A DNA stretch of 6,478 nt, from contig JAMPEH010000136.1 of NCBI GenBank assembly GCA_023665245.1, positions 1-6,478 on the forward strand. Direction: 5' to 3'. Under the pieces are notes generated by a model. It had not been told where the DNA came from and did not search any database. It saw nothing but the letters and a program-made list of their open reading frames with translations. Origin of the DNA: Muribaculaceae bacterium (GTDB lineage: Bacteria > Pseudomonadota > Alphaproteobacteria > Rs-D84). Of this stretch, positions 6,072-6,478 are shown piece by piece. The position numbers and the translations under genes were made by a program. Positions within the stretch are counted from its first letter, which is position 1. Each line of letters begins with the position of its first letter.

Positions 6072-6449
6072 TTAGCCGGTGCCGAGGTTATTAAATCGAA
6101 TGTTGCGAATCTGCCGACGCTTGCGACCTTCGGGAGAACTTGAAGAGACAAAGGTTCGGTCAATATATTCCTGAAGCTGCGATTCGTAATGGAATACATA
6201 GTTGCCGTCCTCGCTGATCATATACTCCATCTCACCGTCGGCTCTTAGTTGGCGCACCTTGCGTACGCTGTATCCGAAGAGTTTCATCACGTGTTCGGTG
6301 AGAAACACCATGCGTCCGTTGATGCTCAATACCGGGGGCTCCTTTTTCTTCATCATGCACTTCAGCATTTCAAGAAGAATACGGATGACCACCTTGGAGA
6401 ATTTGGGGAATGTTCCCACATCATTGTAGTCGATTTCTGTTTTCTTCAT
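6072..6449 (-). CDS. Small winged helix-turn-helix protein, first operon gene visible
   Basis: This 125-residue protein has a helical N-terminus (about 16-35) and an HTH domain at about 48-98: VFLTEHVMKLFGYSVRKVRQ as helix-turn-helix, wing MEYMISEDGNYVFHY, then a closing helix ESQLQEYIDRTF. It ends in a Ser-rich segment and a basic tail (GRKRRQIRNIR, 108-118). The plan matches the other two small HTH proteins of the operon but adds N- and C-terminal extensions. Its place ahead of the DUF3945 gene corresponds to an Xis-type factor in CTnDOT-like excision operons, so a directionality or regulatory role is likely. The gene is complete; only 29 nt upstream are visible, with no recognisable promoter or strong Shine-Dalgarno, so further operon genes may lie to the right. 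Confidence 0.82.
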   Translation of the reverse strand: MKKTEIDYNDVGTFPKFSKVVIRILLEMLKCMMKKKEPPVLSINGRMVFLTEHVMKLFGYSVRKVRQLRADGEMEYMISEDGNYVFHYESQLQEYIDRTFVSSSSPEGRKRRQIRNIRFNNLGTG

Positions 6450-6478
6450 CTTGCGGTTCGTTTATGTTTACGATGCAA

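Noticed and set aside
6044..6199. 52-residue N-terminal extension of the DUF3945 gene
   Set aside because: Most of it overlaps the upstream HTH gene in another frame. Starting at 6043 gives a normal 28-nt gap and a plausible MDNIQEQ start.

Overview
The window looks like one end of an integrative mobile element from a Bacteroidales bacterium (Bacteroides, Parabacteroides, Prevotella or Muribaculaceae type). The grounds are a Bacteroidales-style tyrosine recombinase with 'TGLAF' in place of the usual 'TGLR', a DUF4099/DUF3945 protein (families known essentially from Bacteroidetes), and starts that mostly lack Shine-Dalgarno sequences. The assignment comes from reading the sequence; no search was run.

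Layout: positions 1-461 are non-coding. They hold a possible tRNA 3' end (1-9), a strong intrinsic terminator (33-72), and an AT-rich stretch with short inverted and direct repeats that could be recombinase or excisionase binding sites. A rightward integrase gene follows (462-1808). A hairpin at 1819-1861 separates it from five convergent leftward genes that fill the rest of the window. In transcription order (right to left) these are a small winged-HTH protein (6449-6072), a DUF4099/DUF3945 protein (6043-4595), a type IA topoisomerase-like protein (4455-2485), and two more small HTH proteins (2470-2171 and 2180-1881). Gaps are 28, 139 and 14 nt, and the last pair overlaps by 10 nt, so this is most simply one operon. 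The 139-nt gap carries two perfect hairpins.

Functional reading: an HTH protein, a DUF3945 'Orf3-like' protein and an Exc-like topoisomerase in that order recall the excision operon of the Bacteroides conjugative transposon CTnDOT (xis2c-xis2d-orf3-exc). The HTH proteins would be recombination directionality factors or regulators acting with the integrase. This role is inferred from domains and order.

The most striking point is that the topoisomerase-like protein keeps the family scaffold, zinc ribbon and C-terminal repeat over 656 uninterrupted residues but has lost the Toprim glutamate, both aspartates of the DxD motif and the catalytic tyrosine. It appears to be a pseudo-topoisomerase kept for a non-catalytic role, perhaps DNA binding within an excision complex.
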